From assembly GCA_937998645.1 (NCBI GenBank), contig CALLCZ010000094.1:1-33729 (forward strand): a stretch of 33,729 nucleotides of DNA, written 5' to 3'. This DNA comes from an uncultured Gammaproteobacteria bacterium. Lineage in GTDB: Bacteria > Pseudomonadota > Gammaproteobacteria > SZUA-229. The notes beneath the pieces are model-generated. The model was not told where the DNA came from. It worked only from the letters and a program-made list of their open reading frames with translations, and made no database searches. This document shows, one piece after another, positions 16,997 through 26,437 of the stretch; position 1 is the first letter of the stretch, and every line of letters begins with the position of its first letter. A program made the position numbers and the translations under genes.

Positions 16997-19942
16997 CTAC
17001 TTACTAACCAGTTTTACATGCAGGCCAGCAGTGTTTTCATACTCACTTTCCAGTGGTTCCATACGCTTCTGGATCTCCTTGATTATGCCAAGCGTATGTT
17101 TTATAACATCTGTTTGCTTTGCTTTAGCACCTGCTTCGAGATCTGCCGCAGGTTCTGTAAATTCACTATATCCCATAGTTCCTCCTGTAGCCCTTAACCA
17201 GTATGCAAACTTCCTGATTTGATCAAAACTGTTCTGTCCTACCGCGGCATCGATATCATGCAGCAAATCTTCAAGTTGCCTGGTAAATTTTTCAACGATG
17301 GGCATCAAGCGAGGATTGGTATCGAACAGCCTGCATATCACCTTCTCCGGAATTACATAATCTTTCATGGAACTCATACTTCCCTTTCTTTCCTTTGAAT
17401 AACTTTCTTTATCATCAGTTTGAACCTCAATCCGTCTATATAGCGAATGCAACGTATTTATAGCATTCTCCAACTTTGCATCATCCTTATTAATGGCCAG
17501 CTGTTCGAATTCAACTGCAGGTTCAACCAAGGCAGAAAAACCAACACTTCCTGCAGAACCCTTTAACCAGTGCCCGAGTCGCTTGAGCTCATCGTAATCT
17601 CGATCTGACCACGCGCCATCGATAAGCGCCAGCTGATCTTCAAGACGGATGATAAATTTCTGAACGATGCTGCGATATTTTTCATTAGACGTGGGCAAGC
17701 TGGAATAGATTTTTCCTGCATCACTCTCCTCTATGGCCTCATCTGGTGCTTGAACCTGTGTCGGCGCGGCAACCTGATCTTCCGCCAACAACTCACCGCC
17801 CAGAAGTTCAGCCATTCGATCAATCAATACATCAATGTCGACCGGTTTCGTCATGTAATGGCTATACCCGGCATCAAGACACTTCTGCTCTGCACCTGCC
17901 ATTGCATCTGCAGTCATTGCCACAACCGGAATGCTTTTATTCACTTCCCTGATTTTTCCAGCTGCGGTGTAGCCATCCATCACCGGCATTTGACAATCCA
18001 TCAATACAACATCGAAATCTCTGCTTGATATATTATCGAGTGCCAGCTGACCGTTCTCGGCTGTCACAACCTCGATACCAACATCACTGAGGATGACATT
18101 CAGAAGATCACGATTCTCTTCTCCGTCATCAACAACCAGGACACAGGACGGAGGAAATTTCCAGCATTTGGTCTTCGTCTCTTCAACATGCCACTGAGCA
18201 GAAAGAATTTCTTCAACACTTAGTAGCCTTACGCCTTCAACTGGGCCTGCCGCAATAGAAACACTGAAAGTACTGCCGACATCCGGCTCACTTTCTACTG
18301 AAATGTCACCACCCAATGCCTGTGAAAATTGCTTACTGATTGTAAGCCCCAGCCCGGTACCTCCGAATCTGCGTGTAATCGAGCTGTCAGCCTGCTTGAA
18401 CGGAGTGAATACGGAAGACGCCTGCTCGGTTGTCATACCAATACCCGTGTCAATGACATCGATAACCACAACGGAGTCTTCGCGCCCCTTCTCCAGTTTT
18501 GCGTCAATGGTCACACTGCCTTTATCGGTAAACTTGATTGCATTTCCAACAAGGTTGGTCAATATCTGCTTGAGTTTCCCTGGATCGGTTTCGATATACT
18601 CAGGCAATGGACTCGTCGGTTTATACTCAAGCGGGATGCCTTTTTCATCAGCCTTGACCTGCATGATCTGTACTACTTCATGAACAACCTTGTGAACCGG
18701 GGTATTCATAGTCTCGACTTCAATGCGCCCGGCTTCAACCTTGGATAAGTCCAGTATGTCATTGATCACGTTCAACAAGTGATTGCCGCTGGCAGAAATG
18801 GTATTCAAATACCGTATGCTGTCCCTGCTGTCTCTGTCATAACCGCGTTTAAGCACTTCGGCAAAACCGAGGATTGCGTTCATCGGTGTGCGTATTTCGT
18901 GACTCATATTGGCGAGGAACTCGCTCTTGAAACGGTTAGCCTGTTCCGCTTCTTCCTTGGAAAGGCGTAATTCAACCTCCTTTTGCTCAAGTTCGGTAAT
19001 ATCATCAAAACTGATTAACACACCCGATGCTTTACCGCTGCCGCTCAACACAGGTGAACAGTTAGTCATGAACGTCTTGCTTTCTATACCATCGTGTTTT
19101 AATCGGATCATCTCAGAAGTCCGGACAAGACCGTCATTGAGCGTGTGTGACCATGGCGTGGTATTTGGATCAATCGATTCGTCATCCCTACCACACCAGG
19201 GAAACTGCGATATTTGTCGACCCACAAGCGCTTCTGTGGATTCTCCCACGAGCGACGCGAATGATTCATTTGCCAGCACAATATTTTGCTTTGCATCAAT
19301 GACCAGCAATCCTTCAGCCATGGTGTCGAGCGCCGAACGCACCCGATCCGGGATAGCCTGTGACGGATCCAGCTGCTTCAGCATTTTGCCGAGGTACATG
19401 TAATAGACCGTGAAACTTGTCAGCGAAATGAAGCCCAACAGCAGGAACAATGGATGCACTAACTGGCCGTACCAGGCAGAAGGCAGTAGTGGTTCAAAAT
19501 TGAGTTCGACCTGACCCCATTCATCGCGTCCTTCGTAAATCGGAACAGTGACCTGAGATGAAGACGTATTTTCTTCCATTGTTTGCCATTTTTCATGATG
19601 ATCACCGATCTCGACAATGGTCTTGCCGTCTGTTCGTTTTACCGCCGCAGAAACAATGTCATCATTGCGATCAACAACAACCTGAAGGTTGGCCTTCATT
19701 CGCCTGATATCAGAACTGGTTATAAATATTGAAGAGTTCACAGCGATGGCCTCGGCAACGCGTGCATGACCATCCCTGACCGCCCCATGACGATCAGGGA
19801 CCAGGCCAATCATAGCGGCCAGCAACAAAAGGCTGACCAGTATCCCTGACAGCCCGAGCACAATCCTTACGCGCGTGCTTTGACGGGTACGTAATCGTCT
19901 TATCAGATTTGATATAACAACAATGCGATTACTTAACGACAT
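16997..19942 (-). CDS. Membrane hybrid histidine kinase (PAS-HisKA-HATPase-REC-Hpt-Hpt')
   Basis: A 981-residue protein. It has two membrane helices (about 26-48 and 163-187) flanking a periplasmic sensor of about 115 residues, then PAS (about 198-318) and HisKA with His348 in ANMSHEIRTPMNAILGF. The HATPase has NLVGNAIKF, DTGIGM and GGTGLGL. REC has Asp649, and Hpt has His791 in GHWLKGSAGSVGF. A last Hpt-like domain has Tyr914 in place of the histidine. It is an ArcB/BarA-type phosphorelay sensor; its signal is unknown. The frame opens 7 codons earlier at a GTG, but the ATG at 19942 has GAGG 7 bases upstream and is preferred. It follows the giant surface-protein gene by 30 bases. Confidence 0.95.
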   Translation of the reverse strand: MSLSNRIVVISNLIRRLRTRQSTRVRIVLGLSGILVSLLLLAAMIGLVPDRHGAVRDGHARVAEAIAVNSSIFITSSDIRRMKANLQVVVDRNDDIVSAAVKRTDGKTIVEIGDHHEKWQTMEENTSSSQVTVPIYEGRDEWGQVELNFEPLLPSAWYGQLVHPLFLLLGFISLTSFTVYYMYLGKMLKQLDPSQAIPDRVRSALDTMAEGLLVIDAKQNIVLANESFASLVGESTEALVGRQISQFPWCGRDDESIDPNTTPWSHTLNDGLVRTSEMIRLKHDGIESKTFMTNCSPVLSGSGKASGVLISFDDITELEQKEVELRLSKEEAEQANRFKSEFLANMSHEIRTPMNAILGFAEVLKRGYDRDSRDSIRYLNTISASGNHLLNVINDILDLSKVEAGRIEVETMNTPVHKVVHEVVQIMQVKADEKGIPLEYKPTSPLPEYIETDPGKLKQILTNLVGNAIKFTDKGSVTIDAKLEKGREDSVVVIDVIDTGIGMTTEQASSVFTPFKQADSSITRRFGGTGLGLTISKQFSQALGGDISVESEPDVGSTFSVSIAAGPVEGVRLLSVEEILSAQWHVEETKTKCWKFPPSCVLVVDDGEENRDLLNVILSDVGIEVVTAENGQLALDNISSRDFDVVLMDCQMPVMDGYTAAGKIREVNKSIPVVAMTADAMAGAEQKCLDAGYSHYMTKPVDIDVLIDRMAELLGGELLAEDQVAAPTQVQAPDEAIEESDAGKIYSSLPTSNEKYRSIVQKFIIRLEDQLALIDGAWSDRDYDELKRLGHWLKGSAGSVGFSALVEPAVEFEQLAINKDDAKLENAINTLHSLYRRIEVQTDDKESYSKERKGSMSSMKDYVIPEKVICRLFDTNPRLMPIVEKFTRQLEDLLHDIDAAVGQNSFDQIRKFAYWLRATGGTMGYSEFTEPAADLEAGAKAKQTDVIKHTLGIIKEIQKRMEPLESEYENTAGLHVKLVSK

Positions 19943-19972
19943 ACGGGCCTCGCTATAAAGCACATCGGTATA

Positions 19973-22900
19973 CTAATTATCTTCCTGCTTATCATCCTGC
20001 TTATCATCCTCTTTCTCCTCGACCATGGATTCGAGTGATTCATCTTCCTCGTCTTCTTCGTTATCTTTCGTCCCCATACTCGCAAGTACAGGCAATGGAT
20101 CAATGAATGCCCATGCAGGCATGGAAGAAAGCAGGCCACTCATGAGCACCCCGCTCCTTGCCAGCCAGATAGCGTATCCGACTGAGATACCAGCTGACAT
20201 TGACATACTGCCGCCAACGACCATATCAAAGGTGTTGTTTTCAAGCACGATTTCCTCGCGTACATCATCCAGTTTTGATATGAATGAGTCTGTCGTAACC
20301 ATTTGCAGAGGGCCATCATAACCAGTGAATTGCTCACGCAAGCGATCAATGACGGTGATATCCAGTTTGCGCACAGTAGAAGTATCGTTATCTCTAATGA
20401 TGATTGTGCTGCGATCACCTTGCTCAATATCGACTTCAAACAAAGCAGGTATAGTCAGGACATTACGAGCACCGATGCCGCCAGTAAACGTGCTTGCATC
20501 AAACACAAGCTCATCTGTAGCATTCAGTGCACCTTCATCTACTGCCGCTTCGCCAGGTTTTTCTTCATCTCCGGTCGAGGATGTATCTTCAATATTAGTA
20601 GATGTGCCTTCTGTATTACTCGTGTCTGCTGTCCCTGAATCTTCTTTCGTTTCTGTCGCAACTATTACTTCTATCACTGCGGCCGGCATGACGCTCAGGT
20701 TAATGGTACCGGTATTCGATACCGTTCCACTGTTGTCCAGGATGGTGTAACTGAAGCTGTCGGCCAGGGCTGCTGAACCATCGTGAGTGTAGTCCACGGT
20801 GCCATCGTCATTGACCGCGATCGAGCCATTTGTGGGTGCATCGGTAATCACAATGCTGGTCAGATCCACGGTGCCATCCACATCTGTGTCGTTAATGGCC
20901 AGGTTCAGTGTTGTCGTACTGCCTTCGTTCACAGTGAAGACGTCGTTATGTGCCACCGGTGCATCATTCACCGGGGTTACGGTCATATTCACCGTGGCGC
21001 TGTTCGATACCGCACCGTTGTTATCCTGGATGGTATAGGTGAATGAGTCAGCAACCGTCTCACTACCATCGTGCGTATAGTCCACGGAACCATCGCCTTT
21101 GACCACAACAGAACCGTTGGTCGGTGAACCGGTAATCACGATGCTGGCTGGATTCACGGCGCCTTCCACATCGGTATCGTTACCAGCCAGGTCCAGATTC
21201 GCTGTTGAGCCTTCATTGACTGTAAAGGCATCGTTGGTTGCCACCGGTACATCATTCACCGGCGTTACGACCAGGTTCACAGTAGCGGTGTTAGACACCA
21301 CGCCGCTGTTATCCAGGATGGTGTAGGTGAATGAGTCAGCAACCGTCTCACTGCCATCGTGGGTGTAATCCACGGTGCCGTTGGTATTGACCACGATGGA
21401 TCCATTAGTCGGTATGCCGGAAATCACAATGCTGGCGGGATTCACGACACCATCGATATCGCTATCGTTGCCGACCAGGTTAAGGTTCGTGGCGCTGCCT
21501 TCATTCACGGTGAATGCATCGCTGATTGCCACCGGCGCATCATTTACCGGGGTAATGTCCAGACTTGCCGAACCGACTGCTGTCAGGCTGCCATCAGTGA
21601 CCGTGTAACTGAAGCTGACACTGGTATCGTCATCTGCAGCAGGTGTATAGCTCCAGGTGCCGTCTCCGTTATCCACCAGCGTGCCGGAACCCGAGGCAAT
21701 ACTTAGTCCGTTTGCGTTTAACGGATCACCATCAACATCACTGGCATTGGAGAGCAGTTCGGCTTGCGTGATCAGTCGGGCACCGCTGTCTTCGCCAATC
21801 ACTGTCAGCGTGACCGGTGTTGTGGTCGGCGCATCGTTCACCGGCGTTACGACCAGGTTCACAGTAGCGGTGTTAGACACCGCGCTGCTGTTATCCAGGA
21901 TCGTGTAGGTGAAACTGTCGGCTACGGTCTCTGAACCATCGTGGGTGTAATCCACGGTGCCGTTGGCATTGATCACGATCGAACCATTGGTCGGTGCACC
22001 GGTGATTACAATGCTGGCAGGGTTCACAGCGCCATCCACATCGCTATCATTACCGACCAGGTCAAGGTTCGTAGTCGAGCCTTCATTTACTGTAAAGGCA
22101 TCGTTGTTTGCTACCGGCGCATCATTCACCGGCGTTACGACCAGGTTCACAGTAGCGGTGTTAGACACCGCGCCGCTGTTATCCAGGATCGTGTAGGTGA
22201 AACTGTCGGCTACGGTCTCTGAACCATCGTGAACATATTCGACAGTACCATCAGAATTTATCGCAGTAATCGTTCCATTGACCGGTCCGCTGACGATTGC
22301 AATCGAATCCGGTTCAAGGTCGCCATCCTGATCTGCATCATTGCCTGCAAGATTAATCGTGTTTGTTGATCCTTCATCAACTATAAATGCATCGTCATTC
22401 GCAACCGGAGCCTTATCGACATTTACGACCGATACGAATGTTGTTGCTATAACACTGGTGTCTGTACCATCATCAGCAACAAATGTAATGACACGATCAG
22501 TTGTGTTCGGATTCGTTCTGGTGTTGTCATAAGTCACCGTTGACAGCACAGACTTGTAATCCGCAATGGTTCCCGCACCACTGATGGTTAATACGTTGGT
22601 TCCAGAATCCCAGTTTACTGTCAGCCCGGTAGCACCGGCATTTGCAAAAAGTGTCTCCTCATCACCAGGCTCCTGTTCATTGGTTAGTGTTACGGTAATG
22701 GAAACCAGGTTTGTATCATCGATATCACTCAGTAAAACATCACTATCCGTGATATTAACCGGCCCACCGAATTCAACAAATGTCGTTTTGTAATCCACTC
22801 CAGAAGCAGAGCTGTTATCAGCATCAAGATCAAGAACTGGTGCATCATTAACCGGTGTCACAATCAGATTGATGACACCTGTTAACGGGCCGCTGGCATC

Positions 22901-25036
22901 TTCGTCGCCGTCATCGATCACCACGCTGATCTTAGTATCGAGGGTGTTGGTGAAAACAGGGTTGAATTCCAGGGTTGCCAATGCCAGGTTCACGTTGTCT
23001 ATCGTGTCTGTGATCGTCCACACGCCGGTGCCCGGGTCATAGGTCGCGCCATTGTTCGGACTCAGGCTACCTGTGCTGGTATCTGCCAGCGTCAGTGTTG
23101 CGGTGACGATGTCATTAATATCAGCGTCCTTGATAATGATGTCTTCAATTGGCACCACCGGATCACCCTCATTGTAATTCGAGGTACTGTCCATGTTGGT
23201 TGCAACTGGTGCGTAGTTACTTCCTTCCGATGCAAAAACATTGACATCATCGACGGTAAAAATAGCATTCGTACCGGCGCCACCAGCTAGAATCCTAAAA
23301 GTGACCGCAGAATATTCATTCGCATAAGCTGAGATATCCAGGCTCGCACTTGTGGTGCCAACTGATGCGCTCAAATCATACGTAGCAACAACATTATCGC
23401 CGAATCCATCCCAGGCTAAAACCTCGACCACGCCCCCGTTAACAAGATCACCTGTAATTGTGTAGTCGAATGCCAGCGTAGCCTTAGCTGCACCTGTAAG
23501 GTCAACATTGCGATATACCTCATGCCCAAGTCCTCCCCAATGTTCAAGCACAAGTGAATTTCCGGAAATATGGATCTCTCCTGATGCAGCATTGCCATCG
23601 TCACCAAATTCAATCCAGTTTTCGGGACTCCAGTCGAGCGAGCCGCTGCTGTTGTTGTATGAAACGGCATTGAAATCGTCCAGGTAATTACCGGTGCCAT
23701 TATGTATGACCTTGAATGCAGCATCTTTTCCCGGCACTGCGACCCCACCGTCATTCAGCAGATCTCCATTGCTGTAGCTACTTGTGTCATCAACTCCAAG
23801 ATAGACTTTTTCAATACCATCGTTCTCGACCTGGATGACGTAGGTCGTGTTGTCATTCAGGATGGCAGTACCGATATCAAAACTGTACCAGTCCTCAGTG
23901 GTCGTTAAATCAGCGCTGGATATCGTGTTGCTGCCCAGTACCGTACCATCATAGCTGTCTCGAAGTGATACGGTAATCGTCTGCAAGCTTGCAGCCGGGT
24001 CCTTGTAGAGAACAACTTCGAGGCTATTGACAACATACGTACCGACACCACTGTCATATGAAAATGTCTGCCCATAAGACGTGTCGGATTTAACCTCGTA
24101 GGCATTGTCGGCCATATCAGCAGCAGCTGGCTCGAAAGATTCCAGGACCAACAGCGTGCCATCCCACTGTTGCTGCAGCTGATAATTAAATGCAAGCTGT
24201 GTTTCCACTTCACCGACGGTGAATTCAAGATCCCAGTCACCGCCGAGCAGTTTGTTACCGGTAAGGTCATCACTGGCTGCTACATCAGCCTCGGTAATGT
24301 TTGCGAGTTCATTGATAAATTGCCGACCGGAATTGTCGGCGGCCAGGTTGCACCCGTATATAAGGATGTCGGCTTCTGTGCTCAAGGTGTTCGACCATGC
24401 GCCGAGAGACTCTGCATAGTCAGCAAGATTATTCTGCCCCAGCCAGCTGTCACCCAGTTGTATGCCCTGCTCGTTGCCATGACCAACGAGGTGCACAGCA
24501 TCAACCGTATCGAAGCGACCGAGTATCCCGGTTATCTGCTCAACACCATCACGATCCGACTGCAGGATAAATATCTGGTAATCGGTATCTGCAGCATCCG
24601 TGTCGATACCACTCAACAGCTCCTGGTAATCCGGTGTGGCAGCATCAACAAAGATAATCTCCTGCCTTGTCGCTGAACCACTATTGCCATCATTCAGCAC
24701 TGAACTCAGAGCTTCGATCGATGTATCATCTCCCTCATGACTATCGCCAATTAACCCTAACACACTGCTTTGATCAGACAGGTCTTCGCCTGATGCAGTC
24801 TTGCTACTGTCTGCATTGCTGTCTGAAACTTGATAAGAAGTTTTGAGAAGATCTACGCTTGCGGAAATATCCAGACCTGCATTCGCAGCATCTTCATTGA
24901 AAGGGTCGCTTGTTACCAGGCCGGACAGCGCATCGGCAGAAAGCAGTATCTTCGGTTCCATGCGCTCGAAAAAAACAGCAGGTTTTTCCGGTTCGGATAC
25001 ATTGTTATCCTGCCTGTTCGGTTTTCGCTTTAACAT
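19973..25036 (-). CDS. Giant LEPR-XLL / DUF4347 / cadherin-like repeat surface protein
   Basis: About 1687 residues counted from the ATG at 25036 (an in-frame GTG at 25048 is the alternative). There is no classical signal peptide. Instead the basic N-terminus is followed by FERMEPKILLSADAL (residues 23-37), the LEPR-XLL-type motif of large repetitive bacterial surface proteins. Residues ~125-285 are a DUF4347 domain with HLVGHG and IYGCNLA. Residues ~300-600 are beta-rich modules that look like carbohydrate or anchor domains. Residues ~605-885 hold two more Ig/cadherin-like units and ~886-1452 six tandem units ending in TPVNDAP. After an acidic Ser/Thr linker, residues ~1606-1655 are hydrophobic, followed by a highly acidic tail. 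It is probably an adhesin or biofilm protein. Upstream HlyD-like genes suggest dedicated handling. Confidence 0.88.
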   Translation of the reverse strand: MLKRKPNRQDNNVSEPEKPAVFFERMEPKILLSADALSGLVTSDPFNEDAANAGLDISASVDLLKTSYQVSDSNADSSKTASGEDLSDQSSVLGLIGDSHEGDDTSIEALSSVLNDGNSGSATRQEIIFVDAATPDYQELLSGIDTDAADTDYQIFILQSDRDGVEQITGILGRFDTVDAVHLVGHGNEQGIQLGDSWLGQNNLADYAESLGAWSNTLSTEADILIYGCNLAADNSGRQFINELANITEADVAASDDLTGNKLLGGDWDLEFTVGEVETQLAFNYQLQQQWDGTLLVLESFEPAAADMADNAYEVKSDTSYGQTFSYDSGVGTYVVNSLEVVLYKDPAASLQTITVSLRDSYDGTVLGSNTISSADLTTTEDWYSFDIGTAILNDNTTYVIQVENDGIEKVYLGVDDTSSYSNGDLLNDGGVAVPGKDAAFKVIHNGTGNYLDDFNAVSYNNSSGSLDWSPENWIEFGDDGNAASGEIHISGNSLVLEHWGGLGHEVYRNVDLTGAAKATLAFDYTITGDLVNGGVVEVLAWDGFGDNVVATYDLSASVGTTSASLDISAYANEYSAVTFRILAGGAGTNAIFTVDDVNVFASEGSNYAPVATNMDSTSNYNEGDPVVPIEDIIIKDADINDIVTATLTLADTSTGSLSPNNGATYDPGTGVWTITDTIDNVNLALATLEFNPVFTNTLDTKISVVIDDGDEDASGPLTGVINLIVTPVNDAPVLDLDADNSSASGVDYKTTFVEFGGPVNITDSDVLLSDIDDTNLVSITVTLTNEQEPGDEETLFANAGATGLTVNWDSGTNVLTISGAGTIADYKSVLSTVTYDNTRTNPNTTDRVITFVADDGTDTSVIATTFVSVVNVDKAPVANDDAFIVDEGSTNTINLAGNDADQDGDLEPDSIAIVSGPVNGTITAINSDGTVEYVHDGSETVADSFTYTILDNSGAVSNTATVNLVVTPVNDAPVANNDAFTVNEGSTTNLDLVGNDSDVDGAVNPASIVITGAPTNGSIVINANGTVDYTHDGSETVADSFTYTILDNSSAVSNTATVNLVVTPVNDAPTTTPVTLTVIGEDSGARLITQAELLSNASDVDGDPLNANGLSIASGSGTLVDNGDGTWSYTPAADDDTSVSFSYTVTDGSLTAVGSASLDITPVNDAPVAISDAFTVNEGSATNLNLVGNDSDIDGVVNPASIVISGIPTNGSIVVNTNGTVDYTHDGSETVADSFTYTILDNSGVVSNTATVNLVVTPVNDVPVATNDAFTVNEGSTANLDLAGNDTDVEGAVNPASIVITGSPTNGSVVVKGDGSVDYTHDGSETVADSFTYTIQDNNGAVSNSATVNMTVTPVNDAPVAHNDVFTVNEGSTTTLNLAINDTDVDGTVDLTSIVITDAPTNGSIAVNDDGTVDYTHDGSAALADSFSYTILDNSGTVSNTGTINLSVMPAAVIEVIVATETKEDSGTADTSNTEGTSTNIEDTSSTGDEEKPGEAAVDEGALNATDELVFDASTFTGGIGARNVLTIPALFEVDIEQGDRSTIIIRDNDTSTVRKLDITVIDRLREQFTGYDGPLQMVTTDSFISKLDDVREEIVLENNTFDMVVGGSMSMSAGISVGYAIWLARSGVLMSGLLSSMPAWAFIDPLPVLASMGTKDNEEDEEDESLESMVEEKEDDKQDDKQEDN
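20681..22381 (-). repeat. Tandem cadherin-like repeats in the giant surface protein gene
   Basis: Six consecutive units of about 96 codons (288 bases). Five are near-identical in protein, with VNEGST, NGTVDYTHDGSETVADSFTY and TPVNDAP in each. The third unit (21536-21829) is a different subtype with SGTLVDNGDGTWSYTPAADD. Stretches of tens of bases are almost identical between units at the DNA level, for example around 21870-21955 and 22150-22235, so copy number can change by recombination. The last unit towards the C-terminus is the most diverged of the five. Confidence 0.88.
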
Positions 25037-25053
25037 GAGTGGATGCACCTGGC

Positions 25054-26364
25054 CTAATACTGTTCATGTATATCAGCTGTGAATCCAAGCTCGGCAAGCA
25101 TTGTTTGCCTTTTTTCTGCATTACTCCGTGATGTGTAGTAGCCCAGCATAATCATTCCCTCGAAGCGGCCATAATCCACTTTCTGTAAATCGTGTATACC
25201 TGCTTCACGTAATCTGCTAATGAGGTCAAGCGTATGCTGGCCCGTTTCGACCTGAGGGGTGACAACAACATAAGCCGAGGGCACGGCTGCTTCTGACTGT
25301 ATATCTGATGCATTCGTGTCAACATCTGTGCTGACGTCAGGGATTGCATCGATCATGTAATCACGAGAAGCCGATGCCATCATTACACCGGTATGCAATT
25401 CATCCGACCTTTCTATCGCATCATGCTGCCTGACCTGGTTATGATCCTGCTGCGCGGTAACTTCTGGCGCCCGGTGAACTGATGGGTCAAGGAATTTTGC
25501 GACACACTTCAAACCAGCCGGAATGCGGTGCTCCGGATTGGGCAACACCATCCTCACACCGAAAGTATTACTGGCTGTGTCACCCATGCGGTCAACGATC
25601 GTAACTTCACCAGTTAATATCTCATCTGAATCGAACTCAGGTAAAATTTCGGCCAGCATACCGGGCTTGATCTCGCCAAAGTTTTCCATCGGAACGATGG
25701 CTTCTATTACCAGCGGATCCAGCTGCGCCAGTCGCAGGATTGCCTGGTCCTCGATGTACTCACCCTTGAATTTGAAAGTGTCGAGCACAAAGCCGTCGAA
25801 TGGCGCCTTGATCGATTTTTGCCGAAGCTGCTCCCTGGCACGCTGCAGCTCCAGCTTGCGAATAACTGCAAGCTCCTGGGCCTGTTCCAGATTCAGCCTG
25901 GACAGGTCGGCTTCACGCTCTGCCTCTTCTGTTATCTCTACGGAAACGACCTGCTTTTGATACAGGGCATCGAGACGTGATAGTCGTCGCTTGTCATAGT
26001 TCAGGTTAGTCTTGCCGATACTGATTTCAGATTGAGTTCCTGCCCGGTATTGAGCGAGATCGACACTTGCTCGTTCTACACCTGCATCAAGCTGCGCAAC
26101 AACCTGGCCTGCAGTCACCTGCTGACTTCGCTCTACCAGCAGGGTATCCAGGACACCGGGGACCGGACTGGCAAGATCCACTACCCGGTTTGGATTTACG
26201 ACACAGTCAACAGCAGGAATCGGACTGTATGAAAATGGAGCATCATCGGCCATCACCTGGAAACTCAACACCAGGCCTGTCGCGAACAGTATCAGCGGTT
26301 CAAGCAGAGGCCGGCCGATAATCCCGACTCTGCCTGCCGATCGTGTAAAAATTGATTTTTTCAT
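25054..26364 (-). CDS. HlyD-like periplasmic adaptor with C-terminal SPOR-like domain
   Basis: About 436 residues. A signal peptide or anchor ends near VLSFQVMA. A barrel-sandwich half-motif follows (DLASPVPGVLDTLLVERSQQ), then a helical hairpin, a second half (SIKAPFDGFVLDTFKFKGEY) and a beta-barrel. After a low-complexity linker the last ~73 residues resemble a SPOR domain (MIMLGYYTSRSNAEKRQTML), which binds denuded peptidoglycan glycans in known cases. HlyD plus SPOR is unusual. The gene ends about 17 bases before the giant protein's start, so the two are co-expressed. The start is uncertain: ATG at 26364, ATG at 26373 and GTG at 26397 are all possible and none has a good ribosome-binding site. 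Confidence 0.82.
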   Translation of the reverse strand: MKKSIFTRSAGRVGIIGRPLLEPLILFATGLVLSFQVMADDAPFSYSPIPAVDCVVNPNRVVDLASPVPGVLDTLLVERSQQVTAGQVVAQLDAGVERASVDLAQYRAGTQSEISIGKTNLNYDKRRLSRLDALYQKQVVSVEITEEAEREADLSRLNLEQAQELAVIRKLELQRAREQLRQKSIKAPFDGFVLDTFKFKGEYIEDQAILRLAQLDPLVIEAIVPMENFGEIKPGMLAEILPEFDSDEILTGEVTIVDRMGDTASNTFGVRMVLPNPEHRIPAGLKCVAKFLDPSVHRAPEVTAQQDHNQVRQHDAIERSDELHTGVMMASASRDYMIDAIPDVSTDVDTNASDIQSEAAVPSAYVVVTPQVETGQHTLDLISRLREAGIHDLQKVDYGRFEGMIMLGYYTSRSNAEKRQTMLAELGFTADIHEQY

Positions 26365-26437
26365 AATATTCATGTAGTTAAAAAGACATAAATACACGGG
26401 GTATTTAGTACTAAAGCCGACAATTGGTAGCGCATGG

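Noticed and set aside
20783..22222. Series of plus-strand open frames of similar length
   Set aside because: They are antisense shadows of the tandem cadherin-like repeats and recur with the repeat period.
20681..22381. CRISPR-like periodicity
   Set aside because: The period is 288 bases and the repeats encode a continuous protein; there are no short repeats with unique spacers.
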